Positions 55,823-64,000 of a stretch of 64,000 nt of DNA are shown here, in pieces. This DNA comes from Paenibacillus massiliensis subsp. panacisoli DSM 21345 (GTDB taxonomy: Bacteria; Bacillota; Bacilli; Paenibacillales; Paenibacillaceae), in contig NZ_AUFO01000001.1 of assembly GCF_000426545.1 (NCBI RefSeq), forward strand, positions 62,001-126,000, written 5' to 3'. A program made the position numbers and the translations under genes. How positions within the stretch are numbered: position 1 is the stretch's first letter; every line of letters begins with the position of its first letter. The notes beneath the pieces were generated by a model. That model saw nothing but the letters and a program-made list of their open reading frames with translations, had not been told where the DNA came from and searched no databases.

Positions 55823-57715
55823 CTAATAACGTCTCCGCAGGATGGCATTCAGCTTGTCCCGGAGCTGCTGTGGCCAGAATTGCAGTGCATTGCTCTTGGA
55901 CTCTGCGGCTACAAGCGCTTTATAGACATCAATCTGTCCGTAGCCAAAATATTTGTCATGCCCCGGCTCACCAAGATCAATGACATTCTGCCTCATCACA
56001 TCCATGACCTCATGATTCTTAAGCTTAGGGTTGTGAGAGCGGATGAGCGCAGCCAATGCGGCTACATGAGGGCTAGCCATGGATGTCCCTGACAAGGCGG
56101 CGTATTGATTACCTGGATAGGTGCTCGCAATGCTTGCGCCAGGAGCCATGACATCGACATAATCGCCATAATTGGAGAAGGATGCACGCTCCTGATTGGC
56201 ATCGGTAGCAGATACCGCAAATACTTCAGGATACGCCGCAGGATAGCCGGGCCGCTCCGTATTATCATTGCCTGTGGCGGCAATCAGCACAATATCCTTA
56301 TCGTACGCGTATTTAACTGCATCATGCAGGAACTCTGAATCGACATAATTGCCGAGGCTCATATTGATGACCTTTGCACCGTGATCTGCAGCCCAGATGA
56401 TGCCTTCGGCGACCGAATAGGTCGTCCCGGAGCCAGATTGGTCAAGTGCTTTTACAGGGAGTACTTTATTGTACCAGGTCATTCCCGCCACACCTTCATT
56501 GTTGTTCACGAGAGCAGATATGATTCCTGCTACATGCGTACCATGTCCGACATCATCATATGGCTTCTGAGCGGAGTCAACGACATTATAGCCTTCCAGC
56601 AGTTGCCCTTGAAGATCTGGATGATCCAGATCCACACCGGTGTCTACTACCCCTACAATTACGTCCTTGCTGCCTCGCGATAGATTCCACCCTTTGTTTG
56701 TCTCTGTGGCTGGCAGGTTCCATTGATATTCAGAAAAGAGCAGATCATTAGGAAAACCTGGGCGCTCAGTTACAGTTTCGTTCGTCATATAGAGGTAATG
56801 CGGCTCGGTGTACAGAGGGTCCCAGTTCACTGTGAAATAATGCTTTAATTCCTTGTAGTTATGGTGCTTGGATTTGAAGACATAATTGTTGCCCAGCTTG
56901 CGTCCCTTGTCACAGTTCAGCGCGGTCATAATCTTTTGCATATGTTCCTCGGTTGGGTCGGAGCGGAAGCGAACGACGATTTCATTTTCGTAAAAATGGC
57001 TCGCATTTGCATTGTCGTGTCCCGTCTTGACGGTCATATTTTTCATCGTGTTGGGAAGTACAGACTCAACTTTGTACTCACCCTCCTTGGGATATGGAAT
57101 CATGCGCAGATTGTTGCGTTGATGATCCCTGACCTTGGCAAGAATTTTGTGGTCCATGACAGCTATGACCCCATGTGTGTGATCCCGATCTGGAACAGCC
57201 ATAATGTAATAGCTCTTGTCGCCTGCAGCAAAGGTTGTTGATTCGTAGGTTCGGCCCTGGTGTAGTGCTTTCTTGGCGGCACTTAGTGCTTCTCTTGCTT
57301 GCTTGCTGCTCGTTAGAGAGCTCAGTTTCCCACTGGATTCCGTGATGTTGGATTCTTTGCCATGACGCAGATCCATCCATATCAGAGTATGAAAATGATC
57401 ATGTGTCTTGCGCAGCTTGCCAGCAACATCACGCATGTGCTTCGTATTATGATCGTGTCTGGAGTTCAACAGCTCCTTGAGGTGGGCTTTGGTATCCTGT
57501 CGTGACAGTTGCTCGGTTGCTTGCAGATCCTGGCTTAGCATCATTCTTTTCAGCTTCTGCTCCTGCTGAGGGCTTGCGGGCAGCTCTGTAGCTTGCGGCT
57601 TGGCAGGTGCAGCGTGACGCTCCTTCGGATTTGTATTCAAGGTAGTGATCAGTGCCGCACATATAGCGGCTGCCGTAGCGATTCCTGCCACTTTTCCCCA
57701 TGTGGAACGGGCCAT
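55823..57715 (-). CDS. S8-family (subtilisin-like) serine protease with N-terminal membrane anchor
   Basis: The chosen start is the ATG at 57715, 8 bases after AGGAGG; a TTG two codons upstream is closer to it. The 630-residue protein has an N-terminal hydrophobic segment (about 8-26) that may be a signal or anchor. Residues about 75-205 resemble a small extracytoplasmic sensory (Cache/PAS-like) domain. A fervidolysin/I9-like propeptide (about 236-290, NEIVVRFRSDPTEEHMQKIM) follows. The catalytic domain has D358 (VVDTGVD), H394 (GHGTHVAG) and S545 (SGTSMASPH). No terminal sorting or repeat module is seen. The Cache-like call is tentative. Confidence 0.9.
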   Translation of the reverse strand: MARSTWGKVAGIATAAAICAALITTLNTNPKERHAAPAKPQATELPASPQQEQKLKRMMLSQDLQATEQLSRQDTKAHLKELLNSRHDHNTKHMRDVAGKLRKTHDHFHTLIWMDLRHGKESNITESSGKLSSLTSSKQAREALSAAKKALHQGRTYESTTFAAGDKSYYIMAVPDRDHTHGVIAVMDHKILAKVRDHQRNNLRMIPYPKEGEYKVESVLPNTMKNMTVKTGHDNANASHFYENEIVVRFRSDPTEEHMQKIMTALNCDKGRKLGNNYVFKSKHHNYKELKHYFTVNWDPLYTEPHYLYMTNETVTERPGFPNDLLFSEYQWNLPATETNKGWNLSRGSKDVIVGVVDTGVDLDHPDLQGQLLEGYNVVDSAQKPYDDVGHGTHVAGIISALVNNNEGVAGMTWYNKVLPVKALDQSGSGTTYSVAEGIIWAADHGAKVINMSLGNYVDSEFLHDAVKYAYDKDIVLIAATGNDNTERPGYPAAYPEVFAVSATDANQERASFSNYGDYVDVMAPGASIASTYPGNQYAALSGTSMASPHVAALAALIRSHNPKLKNHEVMDVMRQNVIDLGEPGHDKYFGYGQIDVYKALVAAESKSNALQFWPQQLRDKLNAILRRRY

Positions 57716-57948
57716 ATGCAATGCCTCCTGTGCTTGAGTTATTTAGCTTTGCTTTAGCGTGGATTGGTTTGTAGTTTTTTATACCGTTTGTCCTTGATTT
57801 GTGGTAGGATTAGAACTGATTATAAGCAAGGCCTATAGAGCAAATTAAGTGAATTCGGTTTGACCATAGGTGTTAACGGGTAACCATTGAGTGGTAGCTA
57901 ATGTATTGAATTTGCAATTAAGGAACTGATCAAAGGGGAGCTGTATCT

Positions 57949-58449
57949 ATGTCAGCAGTCAATGTTCAAAAATTATGTGAGTCCTCTCAGGAGAAGCTTA
58001 AAACGGCAATTGCGCGTCTGGAATTATTCTTGAACGAGAATGCGCTTCCGCAGCTGACTGTGAATCAGGACGAGGAAACAATTCATTATTACAAAGGGTT
58101 CTTGTCGGATCTCAGACATCTGCTCGTGTACTCTGAAGTGTCCTATGAGAAGCTGGGAGTCGTGCTTCGCCGCGCTAATTTTGATGTCGATTTTGCTGAG
58201 AAGGCTTTATATAATGTTTATCACGACTGTGTAAACAGCTTTTTCTATCCCAAGAATGAGACGTATGCAGAGGATGGAAGATATGCCTATACAGGGCAGG
58301 ACGCCATTCGCTTCCGCAAAAAGCCGCTTGAAGAGGTGCGTTCCGTTGTAATGGACGTAACTAAGGTGTATGAAGAGCTTCGTGATGACCTGTCTTATTA
58401 TGAAAGTGACTATTTGACTCAGCGTCGCATGCAGACTCGTCGCGCTTAG
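57949..58449 (+). CDS. ypuI: YpuI-family (DUF3907) protein
   Basis: This 166-residue soluble, mostly helical protein matches YpuI of B. subtilis in length and in several blocks: ETIHYYKGFLSDLRHLLVYSE, AEKALYNVYHDCVNSFFYPKNETYAEDGRYAYTG and LRDDLSYYESDYLTQ. The function is unknown. ATG 57949 follows AAAGGGGAGC. It is a single gene with its own terminator. Assignment is by recalled similarity rather than a search. Confidence 0.85.
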   Translation: MSAVNVQKLCESSQEKLKTAIARLELFLNENALPQLTVNQDEETIHYYKGFLSDLRHLLVYSEVSYEKLGVVLRRANFDVDFAEKALYNVYHDCVNSFFYPKNETYAEDGRYAYTGQDAIRFRKKPLEEVRSVVMDVTKVYEELRDDLSYYESDYLTQRRMQTRRA

Positions 58450-58535
58450 GACAACACTTGAAGCAAATAAATAAATTTGCATTATTGCCAAGAAACGCAT
58501 ATAAATAAATCCAATCATATATTGCATGAAAGAAG

Positions 58536-58569
58536 GACGTACAGCTCTTTGAGCATGTGCGTCTTTTTT
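58536..58569 (+). terminator. Terminator of ypuI
   Basis: GACGTACAGCTC (58536-58547) pairs with GAGCATGTGCGTC (58551-58563) with one bulge, followed by six T. Confidence 0.85.
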
Positions 58570-58660
58570 GTGTTGTGTCTCGCTCTCCATCAACTGGCAT
58601 ACTGCGAGCAGGATAGCAGATGAAAAGGGGGGGATACTTATTGATGAGGTGATCCTACAA

Positions 58661-58885
58661 ATGAATCATGAAGCTCGCCCAACCGTACGCTGTAGTGTGT
58701 CGAACTGTAATTATTGGGGACAAGACAATGTTTGTAATGCCGAAGCGATCTTGATCAACATTGATGAGTATGCCAAGAGCAGACTCAAGGAAGAGTATGC
58801 AAGTGAAAGCTTTGGCGCAGAACAGGAAGGCCATGCGGAGACATCCGCAGCAACCTGCTGTCACACATTCAAGCCTAGAAAGTAA
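58661..58885 (+). CDS. DUF1540 domain-containing protein
   Basis: The short Cys-rich protein, 74 residues from ATG 58661, shows the DUF1540 signature of Firmicutes. It has VRCSVSNCNYWGQDNVCNAEAILI near the start and CCHTFKPRK at the end, with four or more cysteines placed to bind a metal. GAGGTG lies about 10 bases upstream. A longer in-frame start at 58568 would lie in the ypuI terminator. An in-frame GTG at 58649 is possible. The function is unknown; spore-associated expression has been reported for relatives but is not shown here. Confidence 0.85.
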   Translation: MNHEARPTVRCSVSNCNYWGQDNVCNAEAILINIDEYAKSRLKEEYASESFGAEQEGHAETSAATCCHTFKPRK

Positions 58886-58936
58886 TGCTGTTCCTGATCT
58901 AGCAGTAGCGGTCTAATTGCTGAGGAGGTGCTTGAA

Positions 58937-59311
58937 ATGGAGTTCAAAGGAAAAAATTGTGATGATCCCAAGCCTGTGGAGCATACGCACAAGCATGAGG
59001 ACCGAAAACGAGTAGATTATCCTCGTATGGATCATCAAGAGGAGTATGCAGCAGAGGTAGCCCCGGTGTCTTCCAACAGAGTGTCTGATACCGCGGATAG
59101 AACTTCTGATGCAGGACGAGTATCCGGATATATCGGAGTTGCTCTGGGGATTCTTGCGATGTTCATGTGGTCCGTCATCCTGGGCCCTGTCGCAGTGATT
59201 CTGGGGTTCTATGCTTACTCGCAAGGACGCAAGGTGTCAGGTGGCTGGTCCATTGGCCTTGGTGTGCTAGCTACGATTGGTTATTTTGCTTTTCTTCCAT
59301 TCATAAGGTAG
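58937..59311 (+). CDS. Small membrane protein with two C-terminal helices (DUF4190-like)
   Basis: ATG 58937 lies 7 bases after GAGGAGGTG and gives 124 residues. A hydrophilic, His/Glu/Asp-rich N-terminus (EHTHKHEDRKRVDYPRMDHQ) of about 60 residues is followed by two transmembrane helices. These are GYIGVALGILAMFMWSVILGPVAVILGFYAY and GWSIGLGVLATIGYFAFLPF. The Gly-rich helix pair with a basic turn (SQGRKVSGG) resembles DUF4190-type proteins, but I am not certain. No role can be assigned. It ends in a terminator. Confidence 0.72.
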   Translation: MEFKGKNCDDPKPVEHTHKHEDRKRVDYPRMDHQEEYAAEVAPVSSNRVSDTADRTSDAGRVSGYIGVALGILAMFMWSVILGPVAVILGFYAYSQGRKVSGGWSIGLGVLATIGYFAFLPFIR

Positions 59312-59345
59312 TGATAACCCATTAGCTGTTGTAGAAAATTGGCGT

Positions 59346-59402
59346 GAGAGGCTCCGAAAAGTTCATTAAATGAGCTTTCGAGCCTCTTTTTTCGACAAAT
59401 AC
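59346..59402 (+). terminator. Terminator after the small membrane protein
   Basis: GAGGCTC (59348-59354) pairs with GAGCCTC (59390-59396), followed by TTTTTT. An inner GAAAAG/CTTTC pairing extends the stem. Confidence 0.85.
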
Positions 59403-59471
59403 TTATGGCAGACCTTAGTAAAACGGTGTATGATAGGCTATAATGCCATATAGAAAGTTGGGACAAGGGAC

Positions 59472-60155
59472 ATGCAAATAGACCCTCACGTGACGAAGAC
59501 ATTGTTGGAATCACAATATAACAATCCTTCTACGGCTAATTCGGTATCTGACACCAGTACGGATTTCTCAAATATCCTTGCCGCTGCTGCAGCGCAGTCT
59601 TCGGAAGGTACGATTCAAGGAGATGTCACGGAAGAAGATGGCCTGCTCTGGCTTCATATTGGCCCATCCAAGGGAGCTTCAGCCTACAATCCTTTATTAT
59701 TCCAAGCTACTGGTGTAGAGGAAGGCGAGACGAAGCCAACAGCTTATGATGCGCTGATCTCCGATGCCAGTCGTAAATATGGAGTTGCAGAATCGCTGAT
59801 TAAGGCAGTCATTGATACAGAGTCCTCCTTTAACCCGCACGCTGTGTCATCGGCAGGGGCCAAGGGACTAATGCAATTAATGGACGCTACGGCACAGGGA
59901 TTAGGCGTTAGCAATTCCTTCGATCCGGCGGAGAACATAGATGCAGGTACCAGGTACTTGTCTTATCAGCTCAAGCGTTTCAATGGGCAGGAGCAAATGG
60001 CTCTGGCTGCTTACAATGCAGGACCAACCCGGGTTAACCGCTTGGGAGTGTCCACTGATGCGGAACTGATGAGCGTGCTCGGTCAATTGCCACTAGAGAC
60101 TCAGAAGTACATTTCCAAGATACAGGATGCTCGTAGCAAGTATCTTCTTGGCTAA
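59472..60155 (+). CDS. Lytic transglycosylase domain protein (SLT type)
   Basis: The 227-residue protein has a C-terminal SLT lysozyme-like domain. The catalytic E117 is in IKAVIDTESSFNPHAVSSAGAKGLMQLM, and the ALAAYNAGPTRV and YISKIQD motifs follow. These enzymes cleave peptidoglycan to 1,6-anhydro-muramic products. The N-terminal 100 residues are Ser/Thr/Ala-rich with no signal peptide, as in the B. subtilis YjbJ/CwlQ type, so export may be non-classical. ATG 59472 follows ACAAGGG. It is flanked by its own terminator upstream and stands alone. Confidence 0.9.
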   Translation: MQIDPHVTKTLLESQYNNPSTANSVSDTSTDFSNILAAAAAQSSEGTIQGDVTEEDGLLWLHIGPSKGASAYNPLLFQATGVEEGETKPTAYDALISDASRKYGVAESLIKAVIDTESSFNPHAVSSAGAKGLMQLMDATAQGLGVSNSFDPAENIDAGTRYLSYQLKRFNGQEQMALAAYNAGPTRVNRLGVSTDAELMSVLGQLPLETQKYISKIQDARSKYLLG

Positions 60156-60315
60156 TAATAGGGTGAATTCAATATCTGCCAGTATCTGACTAGGTGGAGC
60201 ACAAGTAATCAGCCAAAGGATCAATATGGGGATATTTTCGCGCGGATACAATCCGTTGCCTGATTTCTCCTGTTGGTCTATTTGTGTTGGTTGGCGTAGA
60301 GAGGAGACAAAGCCT

Positions 60316-61470
60316 TTGCTTTATTTTGATCATGCAGCCTCGACACCCCCTGATCCGTCTGTAATTCAGACCATCACGGAGGTCATGCAGCAGCAGTTCG
60401 GGAACCCGTCCTCCATCCATCAATATGGAGATCAAGCTCATAAATTGCTACAGCGGTCACGAGAGGTGTGCGCGCGTGCACTTGGTGTAAAGCCTGAAGA
60501 AGTATTGTTCACCTCGGGAGCAACGGAGAGTAACAATATGGCCATTAAAGGAGCAGCACGGAGATATGCATCCCGGAGACGTCATATCCTCACATCTGCG
60601 ACGGAGCATCCATCAGTCTATGAAGCGTGCCTTCAACTGCGAAGCGAAGGATTCGAGGTGGAGGTGCTGGGTGTAGATGATCAGGGGCATATTTCTCCAG
60701 AACAAGTACTGAACGCAGTCCGCCAGGATACCATACTCGTGAGCATTATGCAGGTGAATAATGAGACTGGTCGCGTGAACCCGGTAGAAGCGATCGGAGC
60801 GCTGTTAAAATCGCATTTTCCCAGAGTGCTATTCCATGTGGATGGTGTTCAAGCCTTCGGAAAGCTACCTGTACAGCTTGGAACCAGCGGTATCGACTTA
60901 TACAGCATATCCGCTCACAAGCTTCGTGGGCCAAAGGGAGCTGGGCTGCTATATGTTCGTGAAGGAGTTCAGCTCACTCCATTGATCTCGGGAGGTGGGC
61001 AGGAACGTGGCTTGCGCGGCGGGACGGAGAATATTCCTCTCATTGTAGGTATGACCAAAGCCGTTCGATTAGCGGGTGAAAGGCAGGAAGGCTTTGCCAA
61101 GCGATGCTCAGACTACCGAGACCGGATTACACAGGTGCTGGAGGGTATCCAGGGCATTCACATCAATAGCGGGCAGGAGGCGCCTCATATCGTTCATTTC
61201 TCACATGAGCATATGAAGGCCGAGGTTATGCTGCATATGCTGGAGGAGCTTGGTGTGCTCGTGTCAACCAGATCAGCGTGTTCTTCACGTGCCACGGAGC
61301 CTAGTCGTGTGCTTCTGGCAATGGGGCGAAGCGAGCAGCTTGCGTCACAAGGCATTCGCATCAGCTTCGGGGAGGAGCATACAGACTCTGATATTGGAGA
61401 GCTGATTACAGCACTGAAGCAGATGTCGGAGAGGGTGAAAGGATGGGAAGGGTGGAACAAAAGAAGATGA
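60316..61470 (+). CDS. Cysteine desulfurase (NifS/IscS family) paired with ThiI
   Basis: This PLP-dependent enzyme takes sulfur from cysteine. The chosen TTG at 60316 lies 9 bases after GAGGAG, giving 384 residues beginning LLYFDHAASTPPDP. An upstream in-frame start at 60226 would add 30 non-conserved residues. The PLP lysine is K202 (SAHKLRGPKG), and the active cysteine is C322 in SACSSRA. Other blocks are TSGATESNNMAIKG and HVDGVQAFGKL. Its TGA overlaps thiI (ATGA), so the likely job is sulfur donation to ThiI for 4-thiouridine in tRNA, as for B. subtilis NifZ. Confidence 0.93.
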   Translation: MLYFDHAASTPPDPSVIQTITEVMQQQFGNPSSIHQYGDQAHKLLQRSREVCARALGVKPEEVLFTSGATESNNMAIKGAARRYASRRRHILTSATEHPSVYEACLQLRSEGFEVEVLGVDDQGHISPEQVLNAVRQDTILVSIMQVNNETGRVNPVEAIGALLKSHFPRVLFHVDGVQAFGKLPVQLGTSGIDLYSISAHKLRGPKGAGLLYVREGVQLTPLISGGGQERGLRGGTENIPLIVGMTKAVRLAGERQEGFAKRCSDYRDRITQVLEGIQGIHINSGQEAPHIVHFSHEHMKAEVMLHMLEELGVLVSTRSACSSRATEPSRVLLAMGRSEQLASQGIRISFGEEHTDSDIGELITALKQMSERVKGWEGWNKRR

Positions 61471-62693
61471 ATTATGATCTATTATTACTCAGATTCGGGG
61501 AATTCACATTAAAGGGAAAGAACAGAGCTCGTTTTGAGAAGGCTGTGCTGAAGCATGTCAGAGCATTGCTACAGGCTTTTCCGCAGGCTGTCATCCAACG
61601 TGAATTCGGACGTCTCTATATCGTACTGAATGGTGAATCTGGAGAAGAGATGATCGAGGTGCTGCAAAAGGTGTTCGGCATTACGTCGATCAGTCCGGTC
61701 AAGCTTGCGAAGCTTGATGTGGAGGACATTGCAAGCAAGGCCGTTGCGCTTATGCAGGAGCTAAATCTGCCTGAAGAAGCCACCTTCAAGGTGAATGCTC
61801 GGCGCGTGTGGAAGGAGTTCCCTCATTCCTCTCATGAGCTTAACCACCTGATAGGTGCTCCGGTGCTTCGGTCTTGTCCAGGACTAAAGGTGAATGTCAG
61901 AGAGCCGGATGTAGAGCTTCGTCTTGAGGTGCGTGAGCAAGGAGCTTACCTATTCTGTGAAGTCATCCCTGCGGCTGGTGGATATCCACTGGGGACGAAC
62001 GGCAAGGCCATGCTGCTCTTGTCCGGCGGGATTGACAGTCCGGTAGCGGCTTGGTCTGCTATGCGTCGTGGTCTGGAGGTGGAGTGTGTTCACTTTTACA
62101 GCTATCCTTATACAAGCGAGCGAGCCAAGGAAAAAGTCATTGATCTGGCCAAGGTGCTGTCAGGCTATGCCGGACACATCCGTCTGCATCTGGTACCATT
62201 TACAGAGGTGCAGACGGCATTCACGCAGACACGTCAGGAAAATCTGATCATAACGCTGATGCGGAGGGCTATGCTGCGTATTGCTACTCGCTTGGCTGAG
62301 AAGGAAGGGGCTCTCGCCCTCGTAACTGGGGATAGCCTCGGGCAAGTGGCAAGTCAGACGCTGCAGAGCATGAATGTGATTGGACGTGCGACGAATTTGC
62401 CGCTCCTGCGCCCCTTAGTGATGATGGACAAAAATGATATTATTGATAAAGCCAAAGAGATTGGGACCTATGATTTGTCCATCTTGCCGTATGAGGATTG
62501 CTGCACATTGTTCATACCCAAATCTCCGGCAACGAACCCCAATCTGTGGGTGGTTGAGAAGATCGAAGCAAGCCTGCGGGAGCTACCAACCCTCATTGAA
62601 GAGGCTGTCGCCAAGACGGAAACGATCACACTGGAGGCAGGCAAAGATGTGAGGGGGCTGGATGAACAGACCATCAACGAGGATTGGTTCTAG
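61467..62693 (+). CDS. thiI: tRNA 4-thiouridine synthase ThiI
   Basis: ThiI transfers sulfur to U8 of tRNA. The ATG at 61467 (MNYDLLLLRFGEF) overlaps the desulfurase stop and gives 408 residues, close to B. subtilis ThiI (401). An ATG at 61443 with a closer ribosome site is the alternative. An N-terminal ferredoxin-like region and THUMP domain (about 60-165) are followed by the PP-loop SGGIDSP at S186-S191. The C-terminal half contains EDCCTLF, and no rhodanese domain is present, as is normal in Bacillus. Its partner is the desulfurase just upstream. Confidence 0.95.
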   Translation: MNYDLLLLRFGEFTLKGKNRARFEKAVLKHVRALLQAFPQAVIQREFGRLYIVLNGESGEEMIEVLQKVFGITSISPVKLAKLDVEDIASKAVALMQELNLPEEATFKVNARRVWKEFPHSSHELNHLIGAPVLRSCPGLKVNVREPDVELRLEVREQGAYLFCEVIPAAGGYPLGTNGKAMLLLSGGIDSPVAAWSAMRRGLEVECVHFYSYPYTSERAKEKVIDLAKVLSGYAGHIRLHLVPFTEVQTAFTQTRQENLIITLMRRAMLRIATRLAEKEGALALVTGDSLGQVASQTLQSMNVIGRATNLPLLRPLVMMDKNDIIDKAKEIGTYDLSILPYEDCCTLFIPKSPATNPNLWVVEKIEASLRELPTLIEEAVAKTETITLEAGKDVRGLDEQTINEDWF

Positions 62694-62785
62694 TACCTGA
62701 CCAGAGCAAATATGAAAGTGTAGAGCTGCTGAAAGCGGGAGTCCTGTCAGTATGCTCTTCAGATCATTCAGTATGAGTGAATGCA

Positions 62786-62825
62786 AATAAGGCCGATAGC
62801 TCGCTATGCGAGATGTCGGCCTATT
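62786..62825. terminator. Hairpin between thiI and the TerC-like gene
   Basis: AATAAGGCCGA (62786-62796) pairs with TCGGCCTATT (62816-62825) with one bulged A, between convergent genes. T-runs are weak. Confidence 0.6.
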
Positions 62826-62880
62826 AGTTATACTTTCCGAATATAACACCCATCTGTTAGAAGAAAGACTCCTAGTCTGC

Positions 62881-63573
62881 TCAAGAAAAGGAGCTGTTGT
62901 GCTGTCGTAATCGAAGTCTACGATTGCGCAAGTAGCCCGTAACAAGAATACCAACGACGATTAGTATGATGAACAGGTTCTGCCATACCGGGTGACCTAC
63001 GAACATAAAGGCGAGTCCTTGCTCCTGTGTAATCATATGCGCTGCAGTATATCCAAGCACGGTAGCCCCCAGATAGATAATCCAAGAGAATTTCTCGATC
63101 AGCCTGATGAAGAGCGTGCTGCCCCATACGACGATAGGAACGCTAATCATGAGACCAAGCACTACAAGAATTAAATGCTGCTGCGCCGCTCCAGCAACAG
63201 CAATGACGTTGTCCAGTCCCATTGCGGCGTCAGCCACAACAATCGTACGAACGGCTTGCCACAGTGTGGTACCTGCCTGTATATCTGTATGCTCTTCCTG
63301 ATCATGCAACAGCTTGGTAGCGATCCAGATCAGCATGGCTCCACCCACGAGCAGCAGCCACGGAATTTGCAAAAGCCACAGCACCACGATGGTGGCTAAA
63401 ATTCGAATAAGTACAGCACCTGTGGTTCCGTAAATAATCGCTTTCTTCTGGCTATCTGCAGGGAGCTTGCGAGCAGCGAGCCCGATTACGATAGCATTAT
63501 CTCCGGCCAGTAACAGATCAACAAATACGACGTTTAGTAGCATAGCTAAAAACTGTAGCCAGGATAGCTCCAC
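62881..63573 (-). CDS. TerC-family membrane protein (YjbE/YkoY-like)
   Basis: The polytopic membrane protein has about seven transmembrane helices. GTG 63573 (MELSWLQFL, with AAGGAG 8 bases upstream) gives 230 residues; a GTG at 63582 is adjacent to the ribosome site. Conserved acidic motifs are VDLLLAGDNAIVIGLAARKLP in the first helix and VVADAAMGLDNVIAVAG in the second half. TerC homologues of Firmicutes (MeeF/MeeY) export or supply Mn2+, so metal handling is plausible. A strong promoter lies upstream. I saw no yybP-ykoY riboswitch. It is divergent from a second TerC gene. Confidence 0.92.
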   Translation of the reverse strand: MELSWLQFLAMLLNVVFVDLLLAGDNAIVIGLAARKLPADSQKKAIIYGTTGAVLIRILATIVVLWLLQIPWLLLVGGAMLIWIATKLLHDQEEHTDIQAGTTLWQAVRTIVVADAAMGLDNVIAVAGAAQQHLILVVLGLMISVPIVVWGSTLFIRLIEKFSWIIYLGATVLGYTAAHMITQEQGLAFMFVGHPVWQNLFIILIVVGILVTGYLRNRRLRLRQHNSSFS

Positions 63574-63641
63574 TTCATTCACTCCTTGATCTACTTTTTT
63601 AAAGCCCTAATAACCCTATTTAATGCCTATTAAATGGACCA

Positions 63642-63670
63642 ATTATAGTCCTCTACGTGTACCCAGTCAA
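63642..63670 (-). promoter_or_regulatory. Sigma-A promoter of the minus-strand TerC gene
   Basis: On the minus strand TTGACT (63665-63670), 17 bp, TATAAT (63642-63647). It lies about 70 bp upstream of the start. Confidence 0.8.
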
Positions 63671-63720
63671 GCATAGCTTGGCCCCCTTCCGCATAGAGCT
63701 AGGATGGGAGGGATTATACA

Positions 63721-64000
63721 ATGGAGCATATACTGCTACTTGCCAAAATACTCATGATCAATCTAGTACTTAGCGGAGATAATGCCGTCGTCATTGCGAT
63801 GGCAAGTAAGAACCTGCCAGCCGGGCAGCGTCGACAGGCCATCTGGTGGGGATCCATGGGGGCCGTGCTGCTGCGCTGTATTCTTACCTTTGCAGCCGTG
63901 CTGCTGCTAGGAATTCCTTATATTCAGGCTGCAGGCGGGCTACTATTGCTCTGGATCTCGTTCAAGCTGCTGTTTGATGATGGCAATGCCGAACAGGTGC
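63721..64000 (+). CDS. Second TerC-family protein (partial, cut by window end)
   Basis: ATG 63721 follows GGGAGGG and opens an uninterrupted frame to the window end, 93 residues visible. It begins MEHILLLAKILMINLVLSGDNAVVIAMASKNLP, which has the same helix-1 SGDNAVV motif as the neighbouring TerC gene (AGDNAIV) but is otherwise clearly diverged. GSMGAVLLRCILTFAAVLLLGIP and LLLLWISFKLLFDD follow the family order. It is divergent from the other TerC gene with 147 bp between starts, so the two may share regulation. The remainder lies outside the window. Confidence 0.9.
   Translation, partial: MEHILLLAKILMINLVLSGDNAVVIAMASKNLPAGQRRQAIWWGSMGAVLLRCILTFAAVLLLGIPYIQAAGGLLLLWISFKLLFDDGNAEQV

Noticed and set aside
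60226..60315. Upstream ATG start of the cysteine desulfurase
   Set aside because: The extra 30 residues are not family-like and the TTG at 60316 has a well-spaced GAGGAG site.
63583..63720. yybP-ykoY (Mn2+) riboswitch upstream of the TerC genes
   Set aside because: The 138-bp region lacks the conserved stems and CGGGGA-like motifs; it shows only a promoter and ribosome sites.

Overview
The window looks like a chromosomal stretch of a low-to-mid-GC Gram-positive bacterium, most likely Paenibacillus or a close relative (inference). The evidence is the gene order, which follows the Bacillus subtilis yqe/yqf region, the Firmicute genes yqfC/yqfD, yqzL, ypuI and addAB, a glycyl T-box, a type B RNase P RNA, strong Shine-Dalgarno sites and frequent TTG/GTG starts. 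It is mostly housekeeping DNA. I see no prophage, insertion sequence, CRISPR array, tRNA or rRNA gene.

Layout. (1) 1-9283: heat-shock and RNA-modification block hrcA(partial)-grpE-dnaK-dnaJ, two small genes, prmA, an M50 protease gene, rsmE and mtaB. An intrinsic terminator sits between dnaK and dnaJ. (2) 9370-15485: accessory genes: a Nudix hydrolase, a divergent LysR regulator/MFS exporter pair, a Na/Pi cotransporter-like protein, an RlmI-like methyltransferase with extra segments, and a DinB-fold protein. (3) 15699-28322: DNA-break processing genes addB-addA and sbcD-sbcC, with a short tandem repeat array between the pairs. (4) 28423-29626: a compact three-way-junction RNA ending in a U-run, a Cys/Gly-rich orphan protein and a HIT protein. 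(5) 29728-42803: rpsU-yqeY; nfeD-floA-(acidic membrane protein) behind an exact-spacing sigma-W-type promoter; the sporulation genes yqfC-yqfD; then phoH-pgpH, ybeY-dgkA-cdd-era-yqzL-recO. (6) 42900-52599: T-box-glyQ-glyS, yqxD-dnaG-rpoD (the macromolecular synthesis operon), trmK-nif3 family and rnpB. (7) 52812-55690: an aminotransferase and a divergent MocR-type regulator with a tandem 19-bp operator-like repeat. (8) 55823-64000: a membrane-anchored S8 protease with a possible sensory ectodomain, ypuI, a DUF1540 protein, a small membrane protein, a lytic transglycosylase, cysteine desulfurase-thiI (tRNA 4-thiouridine), and two divergent TerC-family genes, the second cut by the window end.

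The most interesting unexplained items are the three-way-junction RNA (28423-28500), the three-copy 27/28-bp repeat between addA and sbcD, the acidic third gene of the flotillin operon, the Cache-like plus subtilisin fusion, and the MocR operator repeats. I found no clearly new multi-gene system. Start codons were re-chosen from Shine-Dalgarno placement and family length where the longest ORF looked over-extended. Everything is by eye; no searches were run.
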